Below the pieces are notes generated by a model that saw only the letters and a program-made list of their open reading frames with translations, searched no databases and had not been told where the DNA came from. Made by a program: the position numbers and the translations under genes. Positions 25,399 through 36,582 of a stretch of 64,000 bases of DNA are shown one piece after another; positions within the stretch are counted from its first letter, which is position 1; each line of letters opens with the position of its first letter. The DNA is from Mauremys mutica (taxonomy: Eukaryota; Chordata; Testudines; Geoemydidae): the NCBI RefSeq assembly GCF_020497125.1, contig NC_059072.1, positions 68,641,697-68,705,696 of the forward strand, in the 5' to 3' direction.

Positions 25399-25753
25399 AT
25401 GAGGGGTTCATGATGTGGGGGCGCTCAGGGCTGGGGCAGAGGATTAGGGTGTGGGGGGATGAGGGCTCTGGCTGGGGCTGAGGATTAGGGTGCAGGGTCC
25501 TAGTGCCTGCCCTCCGCCAGTACTGGCAAGGCAGGCTTCCCTTACCCTGAGCCTCTCCAACCCCAAACCCTCAGCCCCAGCCAGAGCCCTATTCCCCTGC
25601 ACCCTAATCTTCAGCCCCAGCCCTGAGCACCCCCACATCATGAACCCCTCATCCCCCTGCACCCTAATCCTCAGCCCCAGCCAGAGCCCTCATCCCCCCG
25701 CACCCTAATCCTCTGCCCCAGCCCTGAGCGCCCCCACATCATGAACCCCTCAT
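25399..25753. repeat. 99-bp inverted repeat with 157-bp loop
   Basis: 25399-25497 and 25655-25753 are reverse complements at 98 of 99 positions by my reading (the one difference is at GGTGTGGGG against its partner). The loop between them contains further diverged copies of the same words. It lies wholly inside the hAT at 25297-26386. Confidence 0.9.
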
Positions 25754-26000
25754 CCACAGCCCTCACCCCACACTCCAAACCTCTTCCCTAGCCCTGAGCC
25801 CCCCCACATCATGAACCCCTCATCCACAGCCCTCACCCCACACTCCAAACCTCTTCCCTAGCCCTGAGCCCCCTCGCATCATGAACCCCTCATCCACAGC
25901 CCTCACCCCACAGCCCAACCCTCTTCCCTAGCCCTGAGCCCCCTCGCATCATGAACCCCTCATCCACAGCCCTCACCCCACAGCCTCTTCCCTAGCCCTG
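25731..26000. repeat. 70-bp minisatellite, four units
   Basis: The word ATGAACCCCT recurs at exact 70-bp spacing (25741, 25811, 25881, 25951). Units 1 and 2 share one variant (ACACTCCAAACC), units 3 and 4 another (CCCTCGCATC); the last unit has a small deletion. The array is internal to the hAT and begins at the right arm of the 99-bp inverted repeat. Confidence 0.92.
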
Positions 26001-26678
26001 AGCCCCCTCCTGCATCCTCACCCCTGCACTCCCTCCGTCCCAAAGCCTGCACCCCCACCTGCCGCAGCCTGGAGCCTGCATCGAGCACAGAGCCTGCATC
26101 CAGACCCCCTCCCCCACCCAAACTCCCTCCCAGAGCCTTAGGCAGTAAATCTAAGTGCGTGTTTTGTCCTTTGAGTGAGGTGCATTACTGAGTGTATATA
26201 TTTATTAAAACTGTGCGCGCTTAGGGGAGGAGGTGGAGAAGAGACAGGGCAGGGGCGGGGCCTCATGGAAGGGGTGGATTGGGGGTGGGGCCAGGGGCAG
26301 CAAGGGGGCGTGTCAGTGATGCGGCCCTCGGGCCAATGCACTAGTCCTCATGCGGCCCTCGGGGTCATTTGAGTTTGAGACCCCTGTTATAGACTAACAG
26401 ACGTATTGGAGCATGAGCTTTCGTGGGTGAATACGTGCGTCTGACGAAGTGGGTATTCACCCATGAAAGCTTATGCTCCAATACGTCTGTTAGTCTATAA
26501 GGTGCCACAGGACTCTTTGCTGCTTTTTATGAAGATTATGTAAATTGAAATAATCATTTTACTCCCACAAGTATTCCGTTTAAGGAAAAATATGTAAAAC
26601 ATGTTCTTTTACAATGTTAAATCCTTTTCAAATTAAAAAAATATATAATCTTTTCCTTACATTGTTCTTTGGTTCCAG

Positions 26679-26812
26679 AACATCACAGAATTGCTGCTTT
26701 AGACGAGACAAGCTGGTTGCTGGGGAACATAAATCAAACTGGCTATTTTCGGGTTAACTATGACGTAAGGAATTGGAGGTTGTTAATTGACCAACTAATG
26801 AGGAACCATGAG
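26679..26812 (+). CDS. TRHDE: TRHDE internal exon b
   Basis: Acceptor ttctttggttccag, donor gtaagc. The first two bases complete the Glu codon split from exon a, then 44 codons follow, giving 45 residues from EHHRIAALDETSWLLGNINQ to the final IDQLMRNHE. It contains the M1-family hallmark TGYFRVNYD, which links the beta-sandwich domain to the helical C-terminal domain (ERAP1_C), and an NQT glycosylation sequon. It ends in phase 0. The upstream intron is about 15.5 kb and carries most of the repeats of the left third; the downstream intron is only 111 bp. Wording such as DVRNWRLLIDQLM separates TRHDE from paralogues such as ANPEP, ENPEP and ERAP1, as far as I recall them. Confidence 0.95.
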
Positions 26813-26923
26813 GTAAGCTCCTAGTTTCATGTCTAGGATCTGCTTTGATGTGTGAGCTGTATAAACTATGGCACTGCTTTTATCATCCTAAATGGTTCCG
26901 TTTTTCCGGTTTTCTCCTCACAG

Positions 26924-26979
26924 GTTATCTCTGTCAGTAATCGAGCAGGTTTGATCGATGATGCATTCAATCTAGCCAG
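26924..26979 (+). CDS. TRHDE: TRHDE internal exon c
   Basis: A 56-bp exon between acceptor tttctcctcacag and donor gtatat. It encodes VISVSNRAGLIDDAFNLA plus two bases of an Arg codon completed by exon d. The NRAGLIDDAFxLA segment is strongly conserved across M1 peptidases, as the first helices of the C-terminal helical domain. The upstream intron is 111 bp; the downstream one is about 26.9 kb and holds most of the transposons in this window. Phase, splice sites and residue match all agree. Confidence 0.95.
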
Positions 26980-29356
26980 GTATATTTTCCCGTAGATAAT
27001 CTAACTTAATATACAGTCCTGTAACAATTCCTGCATTTAGTTTCCCAGAGGATGTGCATGTTTTGAAGTTAAAATTTTTAACACACTTTAATTGCTGCCA
27101 CCTTTCCTTTCTTTTCTCCTGACCCCCGCCCCTCCACCTCCGGTATGGAGCATAAGCACTGTCTGTAGCACTCTCCTCACTCTTGATCAGTAATTGCCAT
27201 AGGGTATTTCCAAGTCTTCAGAGTTCTGTTCAATTTTGCAGCAAGTTCAATATAACACTTTGGAGATTAATAATCTCTTCCCTATTTCACTAGTGAACTA
27301 GGTTTGATATTGTTGGGTTTTTTAAAAATAACCCTAGAAGTGTATTTAATTTGTAATGGAAAACATCTTCAAGCTTCAGGATTTTTTCTCTCTGATATAT
27401 TACTGTTATATTTTCCAGTATCTTTTTTGGTAATCCATCATAGAAGGATTTTTCTGTGTGATGATGATTATGCCACATGGAAGGTTTGTGGTTCTGTTTA
27501 AAAGTTCCAAACTTTATATAGTATTTTAGTGCGTTACGGTTTGCATAGTTACATAATTAGATTAAATAATACGATACTGTTTCAATAATGATTTGTTTAC
27601 AACATAAGGGAATGGAATCTCATCTCTTTTAAATTCAAGACTACATCTGTAGTTAAAGAGTAAAGAGAAGTGTAAGAACTGGAGCTGGTCAGACTTTAAG
27701 ATACTTGATATCCTTGGGAACACTCCTGCTCTCAGCCAAACACCTTTAGGTCAAAGTTTATATAAAAACTATATCTAAGACTATTGGCTGTTCTGTTTGC
27801 TGACATATTTATGGCCAGATTTTGGCTTTAAGCTGCTGGTTGCAATAGACCGCAGCACAGAGGTCCTTTGAATCAGCTGAGACTCACAGAGGTGTATTAC
27901 TAGACTCGGGCATGATGTCACTGAGGAATGCAGGCCAGGTTTGCCCCAGCTATATCTTTTGAAAGAATGAAAAATGGCAATGTGCCCTCCCCTACATACT
28001 CCTCTCCACCCACTTTTGGGACATTGGTACCACTGCCAGTACTAGCCTGGACAAGGGGTGGAACTAGGATTATTCCTTGCAGAGGTGTACTGGGTTGCAG
28101 GGAGAGGTAATCCTTGCACCCACTGGTTATAGTAGATTGAAACAACCAACCACTGCACCAGCTAAGTAGGAAAAGAAGTTTTGGAGAAAAACTGCTTTCC
28201 CCAGCCTGGGAGAGGAGTGGGAGTGCTCTTCCTTTCCTTTTAGCCCCTTTAACCTCTGCATGCACCTTCCCACGTGAACGTGTGCAAAGCTAATTACAGT
28301 TCATCACTCTGAGTGAAATCCAAGCCCCATTGACTTCAGTGGGGCCAGCATTCCATCCTTAGTGTTCTACATTGCCACTAGAATGCTGTATAGTGCTCTG
28401 AGCAACCTTGACTATTAAAAGTACTAGTGCATATACAGTAAAACAACATTCTGTCCTAATTTAACTGTAGTGTGACACGTCAAAGTTTCTTTTCACTGCT
28501 AATAAAGCTTGATTTGCCTGCAGCCATACGATATTAGTCTGTGATCTCTTAAATTTCCATAAACTAAACAATGTCAGATCTGGCCAGCACCTCAGTGAAA
28601 ATCCATGCACTGCAAGAGGTTGTATTGGTAATTCAGTAGGTGGCCGTCTTCCCTCTGACTCAAAAGTGAGCTAACAGCCCTGAGTACTGTTTTGTTGAAA
28701 GTGCCCACTTTTAGATGAGATATAAAGCCAAAGTCCTGACTGCCTGGAGTCATGAAAGGTTCCATAGTGCTTTTACAGACTAAGGTCTTTAACCCAGGTG
28801 TCCTGGCCAAGTTCATATTTGGGTTATTATGTTTTGCTTACCTAAATATTCCTCCAGGTTCAGATGAATAAGGCATGCCTCACTTACCTTCCCAAATTGT
28901 TCTGTAGTATTGCTGAGTATTACTACATTACCCTAAGGAGATGACAGAACTTCAGTGATTTTTAAAGCACTTTGGGATCTTTCCCATGGAATGCACAGTA
29001 AAAATGTAATTCAATATTGTTAGGGATGAGCACAGAGGTATTCTGCTGTAGTTGGCACTTTTGCATAGCGGAAGAGTGTATACGTATGTTTGTCTAGAGT
29101 GAAATGTTCCTGTGATGGAGATCCATAGGTAGATTTCTATTTTGTTTTTTGTTTTTCTTCTATTTCTACAGGGCAGAGTAGTATATATCACTATGAATAG
29201 GTTGCCTTGCAAGAGAATCCGGGTATGGCAAATTGGGTTATGGGAAAGTGTTGCCGTATTTCTTCAGATAAGTGTAAAACATGCTCCTTATTCTCTCCCT
29301 TTCAGTTCATGTTCAGAATATCATTCTTCCTTAGACAAACAATGAAGCACCCTTAT
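26980..29356. other. TRHDE intron, no recognised gene
   Basis: Start of the 26.9-kb intron. I see no gene-like ORF and no repeat that I can name up to the CR1 at 29357. Confidence 0.5.
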
Positions 29357-30126
29357 CATAGAATCATAGAAGATTAAGGTTGGAAGAGACCTCAAGAGGT
29401 CATCTAGTCCAACCCCTGCTCAAAGCAGGACCAACCCCAACTAAATCATCCCAGACAGGGCTTTGTCAAGCTGGGCCTTAAAAACCTCTAAGGATGGAGA
29501 TTCCACCACTTCCCTAGGTAACCCATTCCAGTGCTTCACCACTGTCCTAGTGAAATAGTATTTCCTAATATCCAAACTAAACCTCCCCCACTGCAACTTA
29601 CAACCGTTGCTCCTTGTTCAGTCATCTGTCACCACTGAGAACAGCCTAGCTCCATCCTCTTTGGAACCCCCTTTCTGGTAGTTGAAGGCTGCTATCAAAT
29701 CCTCCCTCATCCTTTTCTTCTGCAGATTAAATAAGCCCAGTTCCCTCAACCTGTCCTCATAAGTCGTGTGCCCCAGCCCCCTAATAATTTTTATTGCCCT
29801 CTGCTGGACTCTCTCCAATTTGTCCACATTCTTTCTGTAGTGGAGGGCCCAAAACTGGATACAGTACTTCAGGTGTGGCCTCACCAGTGCCGAATAGAGG
29901 AGAATAATCTCTTCCCTCGATCTGTTGGCAATGTTTCTGCTAATGCAGCCCAATATGCCATTAGCCTTCTTGGCAACAAGGGCACACTGTTAACTCATAT
30001 CCAGCTTCTCGTCCACTGTAATCCCCAGGTCCTTTTTTGCAGAACTGCAGTTTAGCCAGTCGATCCCCAGCCTGTAGCAGTGCATGGGATTCTTCCGTCC
30101 GAAGTGCAGGACTCTGCGCTTGTCCT
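29357..30126 (-). mobile_element. CR1 fragment, minus strand, 5'-truncated
   Basis: Starts at the CR1 3' end (TCATAGAATCATAGAAGATT near 29357) and runs about 770 bp into the RT C-terminal region. A 111-codon minus-strand frame at 29953-29618 contains LYSALVRPHLKYCIQFW and RAIKIIRGL, the CR1 RT thumb/C-terminal motif, without a stop, so this copy is fairly young. Confidence 0.92.
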
Positions 30127-30179
30127 ATGCCTGTGTTTAATTTAGTCACATTGCTTCACTAGATACATTGCTCATATTT

Positions 30180-30867
30180 TACTTTTTGGCTCTTTGATCC
30201 CAGTCCGGCTGCACAGCGGTGCTTAGGCAGGCTCCCTGCCTGCCCTGCCCTGGCTCCGTGCTGCTCCCGGAAGCAGAAGGCACGTCTTTGCAGCCTCTGC
30301 GGGGAAGGCGGGGGGCAGGGAGTCTCTACGTGCTGCCCCCTCTCGGCACGCTGGCTCCGCAGCTCCCATTGGCCGGGAACTGCGGCCAGTGGGAACTGTG
30401 AGGGCAGTGCTTTTGGGCAGGGGCAGTGCGCGGAGACCTCCTGGCTCCCCTGCTTAGGAGCTGCTGCCAGAAAGATGTGCCAGTTGCTTTCGGGAGCCAA
30501 CCAAGGTAAGTGCTGCCTGGCCAGAGCCTGCACCCTTCACCCCTTCCCACACCCAAACACCCTCCCAGAGCCTGCACTCCTCACCCCCTCCTGCACCCAA
30601 ACACCTTCCCAGAGCCTGCACCCCTTCTCACACCCAAACTCTCTCCCAGAGCCTGCACTCCCTCCTGCACCCAACCCCCTTCCCCGGCCTGGTGAAAGTG
30701 AGCGAGGGTGGGGCAGATCGAGCATTGGAGGGATGGGGGATGGAGTGAGCAGAGGACGGGAAGAGGTGGGGCAGGGTGGAGCTTGGGGGGTGGGGGTGAG
30801 GCGTGGGGGGGGAAAGGGTAGGGTGGTGGCAGGGCCTGGGGCTGAGTGGCAAATTTGAGAACCACTG
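30180..30867. mobile_element. hAT-type GC-rich element, left end missing
   Basis: The right end ATTTGAGAACCACTG (to 30867) is a hAT terminal repeat of the Charlie-like kind. The interior is GC-rich with a minisatellite at 30522-30680. No matching CAGTGGTTCTCAAAT was found at the left, where the CR1 lies close by, so the element is truncated. Confidence 0.65.
30522..30680. repeat. Minisatellite, about 37-44 bp units
   Basis: CAGAGCCTGCACYCC recurs four times at spacings of about 44, 44 and 37 bp, each followed by CACACCCAAACACC-like words. It lies inside the hAT-type element. ORFs across it are frame artefacts. Confidence 0.8.
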
Positions 30868-31234
30868 ACATACAGGTTATGCCTGTAGTAGTAGGGGCAT
30901 GGCTGTATGAGACAATGCTGTGGGGATTCTGGGCATTGCTATGGCTCATCCAGAAGACCCTAGAAGCTGACGTAACTTAGACTGGCCCTCAGGGCTATCA
31001 AAGTTAGGGTCTTTCAATTTCCTAAACAGGATCAGGAGGGCACATGGGTAATTCAAAGCCACTTTAGTCCTTGTCCCTGGGCTGCAAGTTCTATGCAACT
31101 CCTCTTAAGAAGGACAACACAGAATCTCACTTCAGATGTTGAGTATCACCATGTTTAGTACTTTACTACTATATTCCATATATTGTACTATTTAAGTCTC
31201 ATGTGCAGTGCAGTATGTTTGTCGTCTCCTAGCC

Positions 31235-31481
31235 CACAGGCGCTGACTTTTGTTTTTGCTGGTGGGTGCTCCTCTCTGCCCCTTCCCCTCCGTGCGAGAG
31301 GGAAAGAGGCTGAGTGGGGCCGGGGCCATGGGGGAAAGAGGCAGGACTTTAGGGTGGAGCACAGGTGGAGCAGGGGGCAGGACCCACTAAAGATTAATCC
31401 AGCCCTTCGGGTGCTGAGCGACCCCTATGTTTTTTCGGTGGGAGTTTGAGCCCCAGAGCACCCACAGGGTTGGTGCCTATG
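31235..31481. mobile_element. Short hAT-like non-autonomous element
   Basis: Left end CACAGGCGCTGACTTT and right end GGGTTGGTGCCTATG are imperfect inverted copies. Flanking 8-mers TCCTAGCC and TCCCACCC match at 6 of 8 positions. The inner sequence also pairs (GGTGGGTGCTC against GAGCACCCAC). Confidence 0.62.
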
Positions 31482-32515
31482 TCCCACCCTATATAGTGCT
31501 TTGTGATGTGTGGAGAGTATGCTTATGTAATCGTTCGTGCTTAAGATGTGAGCGTAAGTAACCTCATTAACCAGATATGTAGGTGCTAGTTACATAGATG
31601 TCATATGTTCATCTATACCAACACATATATATGTATATGCACTCTGAAAAAGAAGCAGTGAATGTACATACATTTAAAATTCCTAGTTATTAATATTTTC
31701 ATACTTAAAATAATTAATAAAAAGAAAACAGGTGGCATATAAATTTTATTCTTGCCTTTCTAAAAATTTGTTCCAAAGTAAGCAATTCCCTTTCACCTTA
31801 CACTGTATTTCTGCCTGAATATATGATATGAGTAGTCTATATGCAGAACAACCCATCTCAGAAGCTTCTGAAATACTCTCTAGTGTGTTGCTAAACTTGA
31901 TAAGGTTCATGTCCATTCTGCAATACAGCTATTTGATTCACTTTTCCAGTGCCCTAATATGATTTTTCTAGCTGTTCTTAATGCTAATTTATCCACATTT
32001 TGTTTGTAGAGGATGTACCAATTTCTCTCTTTGGTGTAATTTAATACCCACAGGTCTGGGGGAAGCTACAAAATTACTTCTATAATTCATCTTGGAGCAC
32101 TGAATATTTTCTTTTGATATGCATATATGCTTTTACATCTACAAACTGTACATTATCATCTTTATCTCCCCTTTTACATCTCCAGCATAATGGTCTCTCA
32201 AACATAAACAATCTAGATGAATACATACCACAAAGGAGCATTTTAAAGTTGTGTAGCTTTCATTTCCCAAAGTTTGGTTCATTAAGTGTGAGTTTATTCT
32301 TTCCCAGTGTCTTGGTCACAAAAAATTACTAGGAGTTGAACTGAATTGTTTTTGAAAATTATTAGTGGTTGAAGTCTCTGTGTGGTTTGTCTGACTTCTC
32401 AGAATCTGGTCAATTCTGTGGATTTATTTTAGTGTAAGGTAATCGTCCCTAGGCACATACCGAGCATCTGGAGAACTGCAGTACTGGCAGTGACAAACTT
32501 TTTGGGCGACAATCC

Positions 32516-32813
32516 CTTAGGCTTAGTCTTCACAGCAAACTTTGCTGGCATAGCTATGTCAGCTAGGAGTGTGAAAAAAATTACACCTCCTGCACCAGCA
32601 TAGCTGTGCCAGCAAAAACCCTAGCGTAGGTGCAGTTATACCAGCAAAAGGATTCTTCTGCTTGCATGGCTTATGTTATTTGGGAAGGCAGTTTAATTTT
32701 ACCAGCAAATGACTTCCTTTTCAGTATAACCAGTGTCTGCACTAGAGGGCTTTGTCAGCATAGCTATAGTTGGTATAGATGTGCCGTAAAGCACTCGTAG
32801 TGTAGATGAGCCC
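32516..32813. mobile_element. 'GTCTACACT'-group MITE
   Basis: Begins CTTAGGCTTAGTCTTCACAG and ends AGTGTAGATGAGCCC; contains several copies of GCATAGCTATG/GCATAGCTGTG. Common turtle MITE design. A related copy in the other orientation lies at about 35690-35910. Confidence 0.62.
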
Positions 32814-33973
32814 GTTGTCTTTCTTTGACCAAAAATCTTGAGCAGGACTAGGCTTCAGGCACCCTTCCTTCACTGCTTCACTTAAAAGTTGAAGGTTAAC
32901 TCCTTTGATATGGATTACCTGAAATTTCCAGACAGTCTAAAACCACAAAGGTTGCAATAAAACAAGATTTAAGAGTATACAGAGAAAATCAAATTAAAAC
33001 AGAAGAAATTGTATGCACAATAAACTAAGCAAAGGGTAATCCAGATATCTACAATCAATGGTGTTGCAAGAAGTAGGAAACATCTTACTTTTCTTGAGAG
33101 TGTCAATCTTGTCCTTCACATTTCTTGTTCTTTTCTGTCCTTTTTTTCTGGCCAAGTATATCAGAGACCAAGTGCCTATGGTGCCATGTCTATTTCCCCT
33201 TGCTCCCTGGGATCTAAGGTACTTGATAGTCTCTGACGCTCGTTAAGGGTGTGACATGATTCAGTATCATACCAAGCATGTAGACCTAGGTTACAACAGA
33301 TTTTCAGCAATATAATGTTTGATCAGGTGTACTAAGTGTGGGGAAGTGGAATAGACTTAGTCTCCCATACAGTAGGTATTGCCCCAGGTTTTGTTAACCT
33401 TCTCCTTCCAGCCCTGGAGTTGCTTAACTGATTTCCTCTCTGGAAATGTAGCATGTTTCCAAGGTTCCTTTGATCTTGCCTGTGCTTTAGTCAAGGTGAT
33501 TGGATCCTGGTTTGCATGTCAGTTGCTCAGGAAACCAACTCTTGATTCTGACAATCTGTCTTATTGACTGGTATCCAGTTTTCTATTTTGGAGCAATTTC
33601 ATTGAGAAGGTTGTGGTGAGGCAACTTGTTAGTTTCTTGAATATTCAGATTTTCTTCATGCTGGTCTATTGGATCATAGTCCCAGCAATGGGGTAGAATC
33701 TGGACCGGTTACATTTACTGGTGAACTGCTAGCAAAGGGCAAAGATAAAATGTTCATACCAATTCTTTTAGATCTTCCAGCAGCATTTGATACTGCTGAT
33801 CAGGAGTTCTGATGGATTAGCTTGTAGGCCTTGGTGGTGGTGAATTTCGTTGCTCCATTCCTATTTTGAGAGAACCCTGAGGGTAGTTGTGGGAAATTGT
33901 TATTCTGTCCCAGATAGTGTGCATGGCCCGGATTCTCTCCCAGACCACAAATTGCCACCCTGACACCACTTCC

Positions 33974-34213
33974 TGGGTATGTCTACACTGCAATTAAACA
34001 TCCACAGCTTGTCCATGTCAGCTGACTCAGGTTCATGGGGCTCAGTTATAGGTCTGTTTAATTGTGATGTAGATGTTTGGGCTCTGAGACCCTCCCCTTT
34101 CATGGGGTCCTGGAGCCCCAGCCCAAACATCTACACTGCCATTAAACAGCCCTGTAGCCCAAGCCCCATGAGTCCCAGTCAGCTGACATGTTCCAGCTGC
34201 AGGTGTTCGATAG
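33974..34213. mobile_element. Palindromic MITE, right end cut short
   Basis: Starts TGGGTATGTCTACACTGCAA. Two halves are near inverse complements about a centre close to 34100: ATGTTTGGGCTCTGAGACC at the left pairs with GGGTCCTGGAGCCCCAGCCC and AAACAT at the right, and ACACTGCCATTAAACAG with CTGTTTAATTGTGATGT. The expected outer right end (an inverted GTCTACACTGCAA) is missing, so the copy is truncated. Confidence 0.72.
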
Positions 34214-36420
34214 CTGCTGTATATTCCCCAAGTACAGTCATAGGAAAGGTAATATTGGACCCAGAGGCTCCTTTTACCAACCTGAAAGAGTAATTGGAAT
34301 AGCTGTCTGGAATAGCTCACAACTGGGAGTGCCTGCCATAGGGCAAACTGTCAGAAAACCACGGCAGATACCCCAAACTGGGTGTGTGTTCTATAATTAG
34401 CTTTTACCAACCCAGTAACAAATGTGAATTACTGGATCTCTATACCTGTCTTACCATGGAGGCACAGACAGTTCCCTTAGACTCTCCAGCCTATCTTGCC
34501 ACCCAGACAAACTGGACTTTGTGGTAATGGTCACTTAAACCAAAAATCACACCACATCAGGTTGCCCCCAGTCCCAAGGGACCAGCCACTTACTCAGATC
34601 AATTGGTACTCCAGATGTTACACCAAAGAGAAGGCTGGCAGCCAATTCTGTTGTAAACTAATTAAAGATTTATTAGCTAAATAAAAAAGAATGGGAGTTA
34701 TTGAGAGGTTAAAGCGAGTAAAATCTTATAACAGTTGAATCACAGTTTGTAACTTCACCTGGTGGCAATGATGTAATAAACTGCCAGTTTCCTGAAAGAC
34801 TTTCAGGGCTACCCAGAATAACTCTGGGGATCTCCATCTTCTCATGCAGTTATTCTGCCCTGTTAGATTCCAAACAGTCCAGAGATAAAGGATTTTTCTT
34901 TGAATTCATATTTATAGTCTCTTTACACAGACAGCAAGCTGACAGTGTCTCCACGCAAAGGAATTTTCCTTTGATGGGAGTGAGGAATGCACTTTGAGTC
35001 TCTGACCTCAGGTCATCACCACAATGGCTATGTGTTTTAGAATTAGCACCTTTTCTGATAAACTCCTTCATTAACAATTCCCAAGCCTTCTTTGATGACT
35101 GATGAGTTATTTAGTTACGGGACTATTTCCCATGTATATGTTTTCTATTACAATATTACAGGAACAGATAAGTGAAAACAATTCATTTTATGAAATTTAA
35201 ACATCTGAATACACATGTATACATCTAACTATTACTTTGATCTACACTTTGGTCTTGAATACACTCTAGCATGACCTGGTCAGCCAGCATCACAGCATGG
35301 AACTAGCAATGTAAAGGTAAAACTTGGCTTTCATTTATTTTTAAGAAAAATAATTTTCCAGTGCTTTTCCTTGTGAACATAACTTTGGAGATGTAAATAG
35401 CTGGAAATGGGTTGCTTAGGGTTGAAAGCATCTCATTTATTCCCTAAAAATCACATTCTCCTCATAGCCACTGTCCTTCCACGTTTGTCCTTCAAAGTCC
35501 AGAAAAAGCATAGCCCTGGAGCCTTGAGTTTTTTAGAAGACCCCAGGTGAGTTCACATATATGGGAGCAATGCTACCCAGTCCATCATAAGCTCCCTACC
35601 AATCAACTGCCTGAGGCTGAGCCAACTCCTCTGCTGAGCAGCTAACATGACTTCTAGATGCAAAGAGGGGAGCTGTACCGCTGTAACCCTTTAATGAAGA
35701 CACTCTCAGCGCTAAGCTTCTCCTGTGGCTAGTTAATCTACCTCCCTGACAGGCAGTAGATATGTCGGCAGGAGAATCTCTCCCACCGACATAGCGCTCT
35801 CTACACCAGCACTTAGGGCAGTATAACTACCTCGCTTAGGCATGTGGATTATTCACACCCCTGAGTGATGTAGTTATACAGAAGTAAGTCTTTAGTGTAG
35901 ACCAGGCCTTTGCAAGCAACTAAGAACAAAGCACTAATCCCATCTCTGATATGGAGTCTTTCTGTGGCCTTTGCCAATTCATAAATCAAAATTTGCAAAC
36001 ATGGGGCCCTAAAGTTAAGTACCTAAACAGAGATGCTGAACATCAGCAGCACCCATTGGCTCCTTTCAGCACACTGAGTCCTGGAGCACCTACTGGAGCC
36101 TTTTTCTCAACTCTGAGCTGTGACTATCACTGTAATTTATCCTTTAACCTTTGGTTTACACTCCTCCATATAAAATCCAAATCTGTTCTCGTTTTGGAAA
36201 CATATTTCCCTGAAGCATCTGCGTGACAATTAAACTATGGAGTTGTACTCATCACACTAATCCTTCCCCAGAGATTAAGATTTAATTTATTCCAGCATCT
36301 AAAATCTTCCAACATATTCAAGATAATTGGATTCATATTATCCTTAATTATGTTACTTACAGCCCTGTTTAACCTAATGCCCAAGTAAGTCAGTTCTGTA
36401 AGGACCCACTTAAAATTCCA
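34214..36420. other. TRHDE intron, few repeats
   Basis: Mostly unrecognised intron. The right portion of a 'GTCTACACT' MITE is clear at about 35690-35910 (GACATAGCGCTCTCTACACC, ending AGTGTAGACCAGGCC). No gene seen. Confidence 0.5.
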
Positions 36421-36582
36421 GGGCTAGAAATTAGTAGGTTTTCAAGTCTTTGACCGTGGTAGAAATTCTCCTCTAGCCCAATTAATATATTTCAAAACCT
36501 TTCCAAATTTCAACTACCATATCTAGGTTTGCTGGTGCTGCTTTGCTTTGTTCATTCACAAACAATAGTACCCACCTAAATG
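36421..36582 (+). repeat. 160-bp duplicated segment, copy 1
   Basis: Matches 38480-38642 over its whole length at roughly 85-90% by eye, same orientation. It begins GGGCTAGAAATTAGTAGG and ends CCCACCTAAATG; within it, GGGCTAG and CTAGCCC are inverted about 50 bp apart. It lies in otherwise unrecognised intron and may be the source copy. Confidence 0.85.

Larger units (their letters stand above)
25297..26386. mobile_element. 1.09-kb GC-rich hAT inside the fold-back element
   Basis: Perfect 14-bp terminal inverted repeats CAGGGGTCTCAAAC and GTTTGAGACCCCTG, and a perfect 8-bp TSD TTATAGAC (25289-25296, 26387-26394). Subterminal ATGCGGCCC motifs recur at both ends. The interior holds a near-perfect 99-bp inverted repeat and a 70-bp tandem array, but no transposase, so it is non-autonomous. 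The ORFs in this GC-rich tract are artefacts. Confidence 0.93.
25224..26525. mobile_element. Fold-back retroelement with 16-bp TSD, split by a hAT
   Basis: Flanked by a perfect 16-bp direct repeat, TTTATGAAGATTATGT (25208-25223 and 26526-26541), the mark of target-primed reverse transcription. The left half (25224-25296 plus 26387-26434) carries the common turtle text GGTAGCCGTGTTAGTCTGG; its inner 72 bp are inverted with 3 mismatches as the right half (26453-26524), leaving an 18-bp spacer at 26435-26452. The element is thus tail-to-tail. I recognise it as a very common turtle repeat but do not know its class; the inverted design would fit a Penelope-like element. Confidence 0.8.

Noticed and set aside
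25208..26541. CRISPR-like array
   Set aside because: The 70-bp units are contiguous without unique spacers and lie within a vertebrate hAT.
30159..30949. Several Pro-rich ORFs on both strands
   Set aside because: Caused by the GC-rich hAT and its minisatellite.
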